Source of the DNA: JAQVOO01 sp964524755
GTDB lineage: Bacteria; Spirochaetota; Spirochaetia; Sphaerochaetales; Sphaerochaetaceae
Assembly (NCBI GenBank): GCA_964524755.1
Contig: CAZGDR010000042.1
Span: 1 to 15,851 of the forward strand
DNA: 15,851 nucleotides
Direction of reading: 5' to 3'
A program made the position numbers and the translations under genes. Positions within the stretch are counted from its first letter, which is position 1, and each line of letters opens with the position of its first letter. This document shows positions 1 through 6,547 of this stretch, piece after piece. The notes below the pieces were generated by a model that worked only from the letters and a program-made list of their open reading frames with translations, searched no databases and was not told the origin of the DNA.

Positions 1-1437
1 GTAAACAGCACCCTTCTTGCCGTAATCGAAATCTGCAGGAACCTTGTTAAGCACAGCTTCGGTCAGGTCGTCAGCAGCATAGGCTAGCTTCAAGGTTGCA
101 CCAGGAACAATCGTAGAAGACTCAATAGAAGCATTCAGCTGAATCCGATCCTTGTTCATACCAGAGACTGTCGAAGCGGGAGGTCCAGCAGTTGCTGTCT
201 GATCACCTTTGGTGTAGTAAGTTCCGCCAGCCTTTGCGGTGAAGTCTTCAGCCTTGTACTCGAGCGCAACACCACCCTTGATGACTTCGGTTGAGATCTT
301 ATAGCCACCGCTCACAGTAACAGCGAGTTCTTCAGTAGCTTGGTACTTCACTGATGCGCTCATGTCCTGAGCATTGATAAGATCCTTGCCAGTAACGGTA
401 ACCGTCATGGGATCCAAATCAACAGCAACCTTCGCAGAGAGGAGGTTGTTCGGAGCAGCAACAGAAGGTCCGCCAGCAGTCAAACCGTCGGTATAGACAT
501 AATTGGACTTGGTTGCAAAATATGCATCCATGCTCACCATGTCATACGCAGCCTTGGCAGCAACATCAAAGTCAACAGCAGCGTTGTCGTAGATTGCATC
601 GGCTGCAACAGAAGCACTCAAGTCATCGCTTGCATAGGCAACCTTGACGTGAGCGGAAGCGGCAGAATCCTTGCCCTTGACAACCTCTGCTCCATTCGCA
701 GAATTACCATCATCGCCGTTGTCCCAAGTATTGGGAGCATCTTCGGTGAATCCAGCGACACCGAGCTTGAGGGTCAACCCATCGCCGAGCTCGAAATCGG
801 GAGTAGCAACAGAGGCAAATACCTTGTAACCGGTCTCATCATAGACCATGGCTTGACCATCAGCATCAACACCGTCAGCGCTGTCGATGTGATCGCCCTT
901 GAAAGCAAGTCCAACAACCCAGCCGTCGTATCCGAATTCAACACCACTTGTGCGGTCGAACCGGTCGCGAGAGCGGAGGTCGGCAGCATAGTTAGCGGGA
1001 TCGTACTCATATGCAAGTGCGTTGAAACCCTTATCCAATTCCTTCGTGTCCACTGCGGAAGTGGCGAAGTTCGCTGCACGAGCTGCGCTGAGGATGCTCA
1101 CGTACCAGTTGTCGCTGAAAATCTTGGCGTGGTCGAAATCCAAGGAATCACCAAGGATAAGAGCTGTTGTATCATCTACACCAGTCTCATCAGCGTTATC
1201 GAATGCAAAATTCAAGGTTGCCTTGATGGATGCATAGATGTCGCCCTCACCCTTCTGTTCGCCGAGCAACTCAAGAAGAGTCACATCAACCGAAACAGCG
1301 GTGCTCTGCTTGATGAATCCATACTCGCCTGAATCCATGTTGTAGCCGAACCGAGTAGTCGCATTACCCGTGAAGCCGGCGAAAGCCACACTGCCCACAA
1401 GCACCAAAACTAAAAGTACTGTAGAAATCTTCTTCAT
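1..1437 (-). CDS. Putative outer-membrane beta-barrel (porin-like) protein, 3' end outside window
   Basis: I translated this directly: an uninterrupted frame runs from ATG at 1437 to the window edge (479 codons, no stop), so the C-terminus is missing. Residues 1-20 form a clear signal peptide (MKK, a hydrophobic Leu/Val core, then VAFA) with likely cleavage before Gly21. The mature part is acidic, rich in Ala, Asp, Gly, Val and Tyr, and consists of short alternating strands separated by Gly/Asn/Asp turns, as in outer-membrane barrels. A similar unit recurs: VKVAYASDDL at 264-273 and LKLAYAADDL at 449-458, suggesting internal duplication or repeating hairpins. A strong ribosome-binding site (GGAGGA) precedes the ATG. 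Lysine is almost always AAG (I see one AAA), unlike eno and opp, where AAA dominates. The family is not recognised with certainty; a major surface protein or porin of spirochaete type is the best guess. Confidence 0.75.
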   Translation of the reverse strand, partial: MKKISTVLLVLVLVGSVAFAGFTGNATTRFGYNMDSGEYGFIKQSTAVSVDVTLLELLGEQKGEGDIYASIKATLNFAFDNADETGVDDTTALILGDSLDFDHAKIFSDNWYVSILSAARAANFATSAVDTKELDKGFNALAYEYDPANYAADLRSRDRFDRTSGVEFGYDGWVVGLAFKGDHIDSADGVDADGQAMVYDETGYKVFASVATPDFELGDGLTLKLGVAGFTEDAPNTWDNGDDGNSANGAEVVKGKDSAASAHVKVAYASDDLSASVAADAIYDNAAVDFDVAAKAAYDMVSMDAYFATKSNYVYTDGLTAGGPSVAAPNNLLSAKVAVDLDPMTVTVTGKDLINAQDMSASVKYQATEELAVTVSGGYKISTEVIKGGVALEYKAEDFTAKAGGTYYTKGDQTATAGPPASTVSGMNKDRIQLNASIESSTIVPGATLKLAYAADDLTEAVLNKVPADFDYGKKGAVY

Positions 1438-1506
1438 ACTTCCTCCAAAATAATTCGGGGCAGGCGCAAAGACCCGCTTTTTCCCTTTTCTCGTTATACA
1501 TGACGG

Positions 1507-1535
1507 ATTATAACAACGCCCTATATACCTGTCAA
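1507..1535 (-). promoter_or_regulatory. Perfect sigma-70-type promoter of the outer-membrane protein gene
   Basis: On the minus strand, TTGACA (1530-1535) and TATAAT (1507-1512) are separated by exactly 17 bp, a full match to consensus. The start site should lie near 1500, giving a leader of about 63 nt before the ATG at 1437. Such a promoter implies strong constitutive expression, in keeping with an abundant envelope protein. Confidence 0.85.
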
Positions 1536-1675
1536 GTTAAATCAATAAAGGAACGAATAGTTACATCATTTACACACAATTTTGATATAACTTCGATCAT
1601 TTATTGTAGAAACATCTATTTTGACCTTCTATTGTCAATAAAAATGACTTTTCACCTACCTTTAAGTATGCATAA

Positions 1676-2647
1676 TTATACATAATCAGCTTCCTCGACA
1701 GCAGAAAAAACATCACACCAGCGTGGAATTGAAACTGAAATTGTTTTAGATAATGGTACGGGATTTGAGGCTTCAAACATCCGCTCTACGCGGATTGCTT
1801 CCCCCATTAACGGTAGAATAACCTCACGAATGCCAAGCTCTAAAAGAGCATTTGTCAGAGCATCAAACAGGAAACGAAAAACGCCAAGTCCTCGAAACTC
1901 ATCCTCAACCGCATACCAGCGAATTACTGCTATTGCATCCTCTGTATATATTCTGTATTGGATGAAACCAACAAACTGCTCACTCAGCGATAAAGCTACT
2001 ATACATTGATCTTCACGGTGCTCCTTACGTGCCTTACTAAGCTGGGTGCCAAGATACCTATCTAACCGTTGCCCACTCTCATACAATCGCTCTATTACGC
2101 GTTCACTTAAGAGCGCAATCTCCTCCTTATAAGGAGCCACCTCAGTCGTAAGCATAAAATCCTGACGAATTAACTCATCGGGTCGGTCCTCTGGAACCTC
2201 TTCCCCTAAACGAGCTAATCTAAAAGCCTCATCATTACGCTCATACCAATAAAATATCCGACGACGAATTTCCCTATCTTTAAAGTAGTACCACAACCGC
2301 TCTAAGGAAGGTTGTTCAGCTAACACATCTTTAAACTGCCGAAAAACCCCTTTCCCCGATTGCAGCACCAAGCGGAGCCTTTCCCTATAAATAGGATTAC
2401 GCAACGTCGAAACAAACTTCTCCATTGTTTTATACCCATCGGAAGGATACCAAGGCGGCAAATCGAGAAAGCGCTGCGGCTCTAGCTCACGACGACTCTC
2501 AACAAAAACAGTCTCACTAATAACCCCTTCCTTTAAATCTATACAATAATCATTCGCTTGATCTTCCATACAAAAGATTACCTGATAGAGGAACTCATCG
2601 GTTAAAGGAGGTAGCGTATATCCAGAAGATTTATTCTCTATTGTCAT
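1676..2647 (-). CDS. UPF0158 domain fused to a GNAT-type acetyltransferase domain
   Basis: The 323-residue protein has two parts. Residues about 15-136 resemble UPF0158 (function unknown): acidic start, RFLDLPPWYPSDGYKTME, then GVFRQFKDVL and LWYYFKDREIRRR, the typical end of that family. Residues about 165-305 look like a GNAT acyltransferase fold: VGFIQYRIYT and IRWYAVEDEFRGLGVFRF, where RGLGVF stands for the acetyl-CoA motif (R/Q)xxGxG/A with its last glycine replaced. The acceptor substrate is unknown. An upstream in-frame TTG at 2662 would add five residues, but neither start has a Shine-Dalgarno sequence; I prefer ATG 2647 because a promoter-like pair puts the transcript start on that codon. 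It is transcribed divergently from eno. No good terminator is visible after the stop. Confidence 0.8.
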   Translation of the reverse strand: MTIENKSSGYTLPPLTDEFLYQVIFCMEDQANDYCIDLKEGVISETVFVESRRELEPQRFLDLPPWYPSDGYKTMEKFVSTLRNPIYRERLRLVLQSGKGVFRQFKDVLAEQPSLERLWYYFKDREIRRRIFYWYERNDEAFRLARLGEEVPEDRPDELIRQDFMLTTEVAPYKEEIALLSERVIERLYESGQRLDRYLGTQLSKARKEHREDQCIVALSLSEQFVGFIQYRIYTEDAIAVIRWYAVEDEFRGLGVFRFLFDALTNALLELGIREVILPLMGEAIRVERMFEASNPVPLSKTISVSIPRWCDVFSAVEEADYV

Positions 2648-2653
2648 GATTTC

Positions 2654-2682
2654 AGTGTACAACCCAAAGGTTCATTTGAAAA
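2654..2682 (-). promoter_or_regulatory. Candidate promoter of the UPF0158-GNAT gene (leaderless start)
   Basis: On the minus strand, TTTTCA (2677-2682) and TACACT (2654-2659), each 4/6 of consensus, are 17 bp apart. The -10 lies only 6 nt before ATG 2647, so transcription would begin at about the start codon, which agrees with the absence of a ribosome-binding site. Weak elements; moderate support only. Confidence 0.4.
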
Positions 2683-2699
2683 GGGTAACCTTACTCTCC

Positions 2700-2728
2700 T
2701 TGACAATTGGCCGAAAAACAACCATATT
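2700..2728 (+). promoter_or_regulatory. Probable eno promoter with overlapping inverted repeat
   Basis: TTGACA (2700-2705) is followed after 17 bp by CATATT (2723-2728, 4/6). The start site would be near 2735, leaving a leader of about 26 nt that contains AGGAGA (2747-2752). An 8-bp perfect inverted repeat, ATATTTTC (2724-2731) and GAAAATAT (2751-2758), overlaps the -10 on one side and the ribosome-binding region on the other. Confidence 0.55.
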
Positions 2729-2760
2729 TTCCATATAACCTTACATAGGAGAAAATATCG

Positions 2761-4062
2761 ATGAGTATCATTGAATTTGTAGAAGCACGTGAAATACTGG
2801 ATTCCCGTGGAAACCCCACGGTTGAAGTTGATGTAATTCTTGAAGACGGCTCAATGGGCCGTGCAGCAGTCCCCTCGGGAGCCTCAACCGGCGTCCACGA
2901 AGCTGTGGAATTACGTGATGGCGATAAAAAACGCTACCTAGGAAAAGGCGTTCTGAAAGCAGTCGACAACGTTAACACCTTGATTGCCCCCGAACTCGAA
3001 GGCATGGATGCTCTAGATCAAATTGCTATCGACAAAGCTATGATCGCCCTTGATGGCACCGAAAACAAAGCCAAACTGGGAGCCAACGCTATTCTTGGCG
3101 TTTCCATGGCCGTTGCTCGTGCAGCAGCCGATTACCTTGGCGTCCCTCTCTTTAAATACTTAGGAGCCTATCACGCATGTCTTCTTCCTGTCCCCATGGC
3201 TAACATCTTAAATGGTGGAGCTCACTCTGACAACAAAGTTGATTTCCAGGAATTTATGGTTATGCCTATTGGCGCACCTTCACTACGCGAAGGAGTCCGT
3301 TGGACCGCCGAAGTATACCACCATCTCAAAGCCGTCCTCAAAAACAAAGGCTACAACACCTCTGGTGGAGATGAAGGTGGCTTTGCACCCGACTTACAGT
3401 CTAATGAAGAGGCCTTAGAAGTTATCATGGAAGCTATCAAGAACGCTGGTTATTCCACAGGTAGGGATGGCGACTTTATGATCGCACTCGACCCTGCTGC
3501 CAGTGAACTCTACGATAGTAAAACCAAAACCTACCAACTTAAGTGGACCACCGGTGAAAAACTCACCAGCCAACAAATGGTAGAACTTTGGACTAGCTGG
3601 GCAGAAAAATATCCCATCATCTCAATCGAAGATGGTATGGACGAAGATGACTGGGAAGGCTGGAAAATGCTCACCGACGCTATTGGCGACAAAGTACAAC
3701 TTGTTGGTGATGACCTCTTTGTAACCAATACCAAACGCCTTGAAATGGGAATTAAAACCAACACGGCTAACTCTATCTTAATTAAAGTGAACCAGATTGG
3801 AACCCTCACCGAAACTTTCCAAGCCATTGAAATGGCCCACAAAGCTGGCTTTACCGCTGTAGTCTCCCACCGCTCAGGTGAGACTGAAGACAACTTCATC
3901 GCAGACCTATCAGTTGCACTTCAAACCGGACAGATTAAAACTGGCTCCATGAGCCGCTCAGACCGGTTATCGAAATATAACCAACTCATGCGTATTGAAG
4001 ACTATCTTGGCGATACCGCCGAATATGCTGGGCGCAAAGCTTTTAAAGTATTAGATAACTAA
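2761..4062 (+). CDS. eno: Enolase (phosphopyruvate hydratase)
   Basis: Enolase converts 2-phosphoglycerate to phosphoenolpyruvate in glycolysis and gluconeogenesis, as a cytoplasmic homodimer that uses Mg2+. At 433 residues it has the usual bacterial length. The N-terminal domain carries EAREILDSRGNPTVEVDV and the SGASTGVHEA loop. Catalytic features are intact: GGDEGGFAP with Glu205, Asp244 in ALDPAASELY, Glu290 in SIEDGMDEDDW, Asp317 in VGDDLFVTN, Lys342 in ILIKVNQIGT, His370 in SHRSGETED and Lys393 in IKTGSMSRSD. The start is set by AGGAGA eight bases before the ATG. The gene is monocistronic: its own promoter lies upstream and a strong hairpin terminator follows 27 bases after the stop. 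It is convergent with recX. Confidence 0.98.
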   Translation: MSIIEFVEAREILDSRGNPTVEVDVILEDGSMGRAAVPSGASTGVHEAVELRDGDKKRYLGKGVLKAVDNVNTLIAPELEGMDALDQIAIDKAMIALDGTENKAKLGANAILGVSMAVARAAADYLGVPLFKYLGAYHACLLPVPMANILNGGAHSDNKVDFQEFMVMPIGAPSLREGVRWTAEVYHHLKAVLKNKGYNTSGGDEGGFAPDLQSNEEALEVIMEAIKNAGYSTGRDGDFMIALDPAASELYDSKTKTYQLKWTTGEKLTSQQMVELWTSWAEKYPIISIEDGMDEDDWEGWKMLTDAIGDKVQLVGDDLFVTNTKRLEMGIKTNTANSILIKVNQIGTLTETFQAIEMAHKAGFTAVVSHRSGETEDNFIADLSVALQTGQIKTGSMSRSDRLSKYNQLMRIEDYLGDTAEYAGRKAFKVLDN

Positions 4063-4088
4063 GACTTATATTTTAGTATTAAGTGATG

Positions 4089-4119
4089 TGAGACTACCCG
4101 GTTGGGTAGTCTCATTTTA
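4089..4119 (+). terminator. Rho-independent terminator of eno, probably shared with recX
   Basis: GAGACTACCC (4090-4099), loop GGTT, GGGTAGTCTC (4104-4113): a perfect 10-bp stem, 11 bp counting T4089-A4114, followed by ATTTTATT on the plus strand. Read from the minus strand the same stem follows the recX stop within a few bases, but its downstream tract is not T-rich, so it is clearer for eno than for recX. The plus-strand T-tract reaches the recX stop codon at 4120-4122. Confidence 0.9.
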
Positions 4120-4725
4120 TTACGGTAGATCATTCAGAAAATGTGAAACTTCCGAGTAACTGAAACCCTTACGTAGTAAATTTGCAGTTAATTTTTCGCG
4201 GCCTATCTCACGCCTCCGCATTATCTTCTCTGCTGCCCGTTTAAGAGCATCTTCAGCTGCACCCTCTTCAGCAAACCACGCTGTGCACACTGCCTCAGCA
4301 ATTTCACGCGAAACTCCTTTTTGAGCTAAGCGCATCCTTAAAAGAGAAATCCCTTCCGGATTCTTGCGTTGGCGAGAAATGACAAATTGCTCAGCAAAAC
4401 GGTAATCACTGAGTAACCGTTCATCTTCTAAACGACTTAACTCCTCATTAATAACATCTTTGGGGAAATTTTTACGGAGCAGCTTTAAAGCAAGCTCTTG
4501 GCGACTATGTTCGCGCGATGCCAAATAATCCATCGCCTTCTGGCGACACTGAGTACCTAATAACTTTGTACGTAACGCGAAAAACTCCGCCTCTGATAAA
4601 GACTGTTTATCAGAAAGACCCAATTGAGAAAACTGTTGATGAGAAATAAAAAAAGAGGAGCCCTCAACTGGAACAGCAAAGTAGCCGTTCTGTGATGCCC
4701 CTCTCTCGATGGTGGCGTAAGCCAT
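4120..4725 (-). CDS. recX: Regulatory protein RecX
   Basis: RecX binds RecA filaments and modulates recombination and the SOS response. The 201-residue protein shows the family pattern of three-helix repeats: residues about 60-100 with KAMDYLASREHSRQELALKL, then LEDERLLSDYRFAEQFVISR, and a second unit with GISLLRMRLAQKGVSREIAEA. The first 55 residues are less conserved, as usual. The ATG has a good ribosome-binding site (GGAGGT, 4730-4735) and starts 12 bases after the rpsI stop, so recX is the third gene of the rplM-rpsI operon rather than a partner of recA, which is absent from the window. Being co-expressed with ribosomal proteins is a little unusual and would tie RecX level to growth rate (inference). 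Confidence 0.9.
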   Translation of the reverse strand: MAYATIERGASQNGYFAVPVEGSSFFISHQQFSQLGLSDKQSLSEAEFFALRTKLLGTQCRQKAMDYLASREHSRQELALKLLRKNFPKDVINEELSRLEDERLLSDYRFAEQFVISRQRKNPEGISLLRMRLAQKGVSREIAEAVCTAWFAEEGAAEDALKRAAEKIMRRREIGREKLTANLLRKGFSYSEVSHFLNDLP

Positions 4726-4737
4726 CCCAACCTCCGC

Positions 4738-5154
4738 TTAACGCTTGGAGAACTGGAATTTCCGACGTGCACCAGGCTGACCGAACTTCTTGCGCTCGAC
4801 CATACGTGAATCTCTGGTCATAAACCCGTTGGCATGCAGAGCTGGACGATTTGCTTCATCATACTCTACCAAAGCACGGGCGATACCATGACGACAAGCA
4901 CCGGCTTGACCAGTTGGGCCACCACCATGCACATTGATCACGAAATCGAACCTAGTCATATTATCGGTCACATCAAGCGGTTGTCTTAGCATAAATACAT
5001 ACAATGGATTACTAAAGTACTCATCTACATTACGACCGTTGACAACAATTTTCCCTTCGCCCTCGCGAAGAAAGACCCGGGCAACAGCAGTCTTGCGACG
5101 ACCAGTACCGAGTCCAAGATTTACATTCTGTTTTTCTGATTTTTTCTTTGCCAC
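4738..5154 (-). CDS. rpsI: 30S ribosomal protein S9
   Basis: Component of the 30S subunit head whose C-terminal tail reaches the P-site tRNA. The 138 residues include the GTGRRKTAVARVFL start motif, the central NVHGGGPTGQAGACRHGIARAL segment (given in part) and the classical end ARRKFQFSKR, which carries the tRNA-contacting Lys-Arg. The start is GTG at 5154, supported by AGGAG at 5162-5166 seven bases upstream; the N-terminal KKKSEK extension is slightly long but common. It lies 15 bases after rplM and 12 before recX, in one operon. Confidence 0.98.
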   Translation of the reverse strand: MAKKKSEKQNVNLGLGTGRRKTAVARVFLREGEGKIVVNGRNVDEYFSNPLYVFMLRQPLDVTDNMTRFDFVINVHGGGPTGQAGACRHGIARALVEYDEANRPALHANGFMTRDSRMVERKKFGQPGARRKFQFSKR

Positions 5155-5169
5155 GTTTCTGCTCCTGCC

Positions 5170-5598
5170 TTAGATTTCAACCTGAATTGGTTGTTGCGCC
5201 GCATGTGGATGAACATCTCCAGCATACACCTTCATATTAGTGAACAACTTGTTCCCTAATGCCCCTTTTGGAAGCATTCCTTTCACAGCATGCTCCATTG
5301 GGAAAGTCGGCTTGCGAACTATCACTTCGGCATAGGTCTCTTGTTTCAACCCACCTGGATAATTTGTGTGACGATAGTACGTTTTATCTTCGTACTTATT
5401 TCCACTAAGTGCAGCCTTTTCAGCATTAATAATAATAACAAAGTCACCCATATCCTGGTGAGGTACATATTCAGGCTTGTTCTTACCTCGTAAAATTCGC
5501 GCAGCAACAGTAGCCACACGACCTAATCTTTTTCCTTCAGCATCAATCACATACCATTTCTTTTCAATTGTTGCCGGTTTTACAAAAATAGTCTTCAT
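5170..5598 (-). CDS. rplM: 50S ribosomal protein L13
   Basis: An early-assembly protein of the large subunit that binds 23S rRNA. At 142 residues it is full length, with WYVIDAEGKRLGRVATVAA near the N-terminus, GDFVIIINAEKAALSGNK in the middle and AVKGMLPKGALGNKL plus the final VYAGDVHPHAAQQP. It opens the rplM-rpsI-recX operon, the standard L13-S9 pairing. The ATG at 5598 has only a weak AGGG (5607-5610) as ribosome-binding site, and that element is contained in a possible leader hairpin, so translational control is plausible. Confidence 0.98.
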   Translation of the reverse strand: MKTIFVKPATIEKKWYVIDAEGKRLGRVATVAARILRGKNKPEYVPHQDMGDFVIIINAEKAALSGNKYEDKTYYRHTNYPGGLKQETYAEVIVRKPTFPMEHAVKGMLPKGALGNKLFTNMKVYAGDVHPHAAQQPIQVEI

Positions 5599-5607
5599 CT
5601 ACATAAC

Positions 5608-5634
5608 CCTATGTTTCGAAATAGGTCAAACCTA
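5608..5634 (-). promoter_or_regulatory. Candidate rplM leader with two competing hairpins
   Basis: In the minus-strand transcript, TAGGT-TTG-ACCTA (5634 down to 5622) can form hairpin A. The CCTAT inside its right arm (5625-5621) can instead pair with ATAGG (5612-5608) to form hairpin B, around the self-complementary TTTCGAAA. Hairpin B covers part of the AGGG that would serve as the rplM ribosome-binding site. The two are mutually exclusive. Stems are only 5-6 bp, so this is a suggestion, not a proven regulator. Confidence 0.35.
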
Positions 5635-5664
5635 CCTCGCGTAGTATTCCGCAATCAGCGGTGT

Positions 5665-5694
5665 ATAATTACACATTTTCCCAATGTATGTCAA
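5665..5694 (-). promoter_or_regulatory. Promoter of the rplM-rpsI-recX operon
   Basis: On the minus strand, TTGACA (5689-5694) is a perfect -35. The -10 is either AATTAT (5665-5670, spacer 18) or TGTAAT two to three bases closer (spacer 15). The start site would be near 5658, leaving a leader of about 60 nt. The -35 lies within a 16-bp palindrome, ATGTAT-TGAC-ATACAT (5684-5699). Confidence 0.6.
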
Positions 5695-5709
5695 TACATG
5701 GCGAAAGTT

Positions 5710-6546
5710 TCACTCTTCCCCTAAGAACTCCTCAAGCACACGCAAAAATGAAACCATCTCCCCATCCGACAGTATCGGCGGAACGATGATGGGGGCATCC
5801 GACATAGGAGGAAGAACCACCCCAGCAGCTAAAGCCGCTGCATGAAACTCCTCATATGCTTCACCCTCTAAACCTGAGATGCAATATGGTCCACTAAAGT
5901 GGCTCATACGTGCATGTAAAGAGGTCTTCCGGGAAAACTGTTGCCGTTGTTCCTCAGTCAAAGCCAATAACGACCCCGTCGTCTTAATCAAAAGATCAAG
6001 CACTAACGGCGAGATGGCATCTGAAGGAGGAAGCTGTTTAGCAATCGCAGCATCTTTGACACAGACTAACTCACAGACAAAATTCCCTGGGAAAGGAAGG
6101 ATTGGGATGAGGACATCGGCAGTGACCTCAACATCTGTAAGAAAGGGGCGCCAGAAAGCTACTCGTTGATTACTCACAATGGGGGCAAGCGCAGGATCAG
6201 CAACGGTGAGTGGAGCGCCATTGGCCTGCTGCAATACCTCAATTGTATACCGCAATCCGTTATAAAAACGGGCCACGTGATAACCGGGTAACAGCTGTTC
6301 CACTAACTTCTCGAGCCTTCCTAGATAGATAGAAGGATATTCGGCAACCAAACCGCGTGCAGCAGTTCCTTTAATTGCCCGCAATACTCCTGCTGGTCTA
6401 TGACCTAGAATTGCTCGACCATGGTTCTGAAAAAAATCAATAAATCGCCGCCCATCCTGACCATAAAGATGGTACTCGCGGGCACGCACGACAAGAGGCA
6501 TAGTATATGGAGGACGGCTTTCTTGTCTACCCATACATCGCATCAT
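5710..6546 (-). CDS. Shortened class-III aminotransferase-like protein, probably not a normal PLP enzyme
   Basis: The 278-residue protein starts like class-III aminotransferases and glutamate-1-semialdehyde mutases: VRAREYHLYGQDGRRFIDFF (20-39), then AILGHRPAGVLRAI (45-58), and its end (about 222-275) resembles their C-terminal small domain, with YEEF, AAGVVLPPM and a closing helix. The middle is about 150 residues too short. Where the family has a serine-glycine-threonine phosphate-binding turn after the asparagine, this protein has FYNGLRYTIEV (94-104). Lys188 in LDLLIKTTG could be a remnant of either the aspartate-bearing or the lysine-bearing motif; I cannot decide. Its start lies one base beyond the uvrD stop with no ribosome-binding site, so translation is probably coupled to uvrD. 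An alternative start is Met5 (6534). Role unknown; not frameshifted, so apparently maintained. Confidence 0.65.
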   Translation of the reverse strand: MMRCMGRQESRPPYTMPLVVRAREYHLYGQDGRRFIDFFQNHGRAILGHRPAGVLRAIKGTAARGLVAEYPSIYLGRLEKLVEQLLPGYHVARFYNGLRYTIEVLQQANGAPLTVADPALAPIVSNQRVAFWRPFLTDVEVTADVLIPILPFPGNFVCELVCVKDAAIAKQLPPSDAISPLVLDLLIKTTGSLLALTEEQRQQFSRKTSLHARMSHFSGPYCISGLEGEAYEEFHAAALAAGVVLPPMSDAPIIVPPILSDGEMVSFLRVLEEFLGEE

Positions 6547-6547
6547 A

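Noticed and set aside
649..1332. Long plus-strand open frame of 227 codons
   Set aside because: It lies antisense to the outer-membrane protein frame, which has a signal peptide, ribosome-binding site and perfect promoter. The antisense frame has no ribosome-binding site and results from codon bias.
1621..1638. TTGAC-N8-GTCAA dyad resembling an FNR/CRP-type site
   Set aside because: The spacing (8) does not fit FNR sites (4), and the stem is too short and lacks a T-tract for a terminator.
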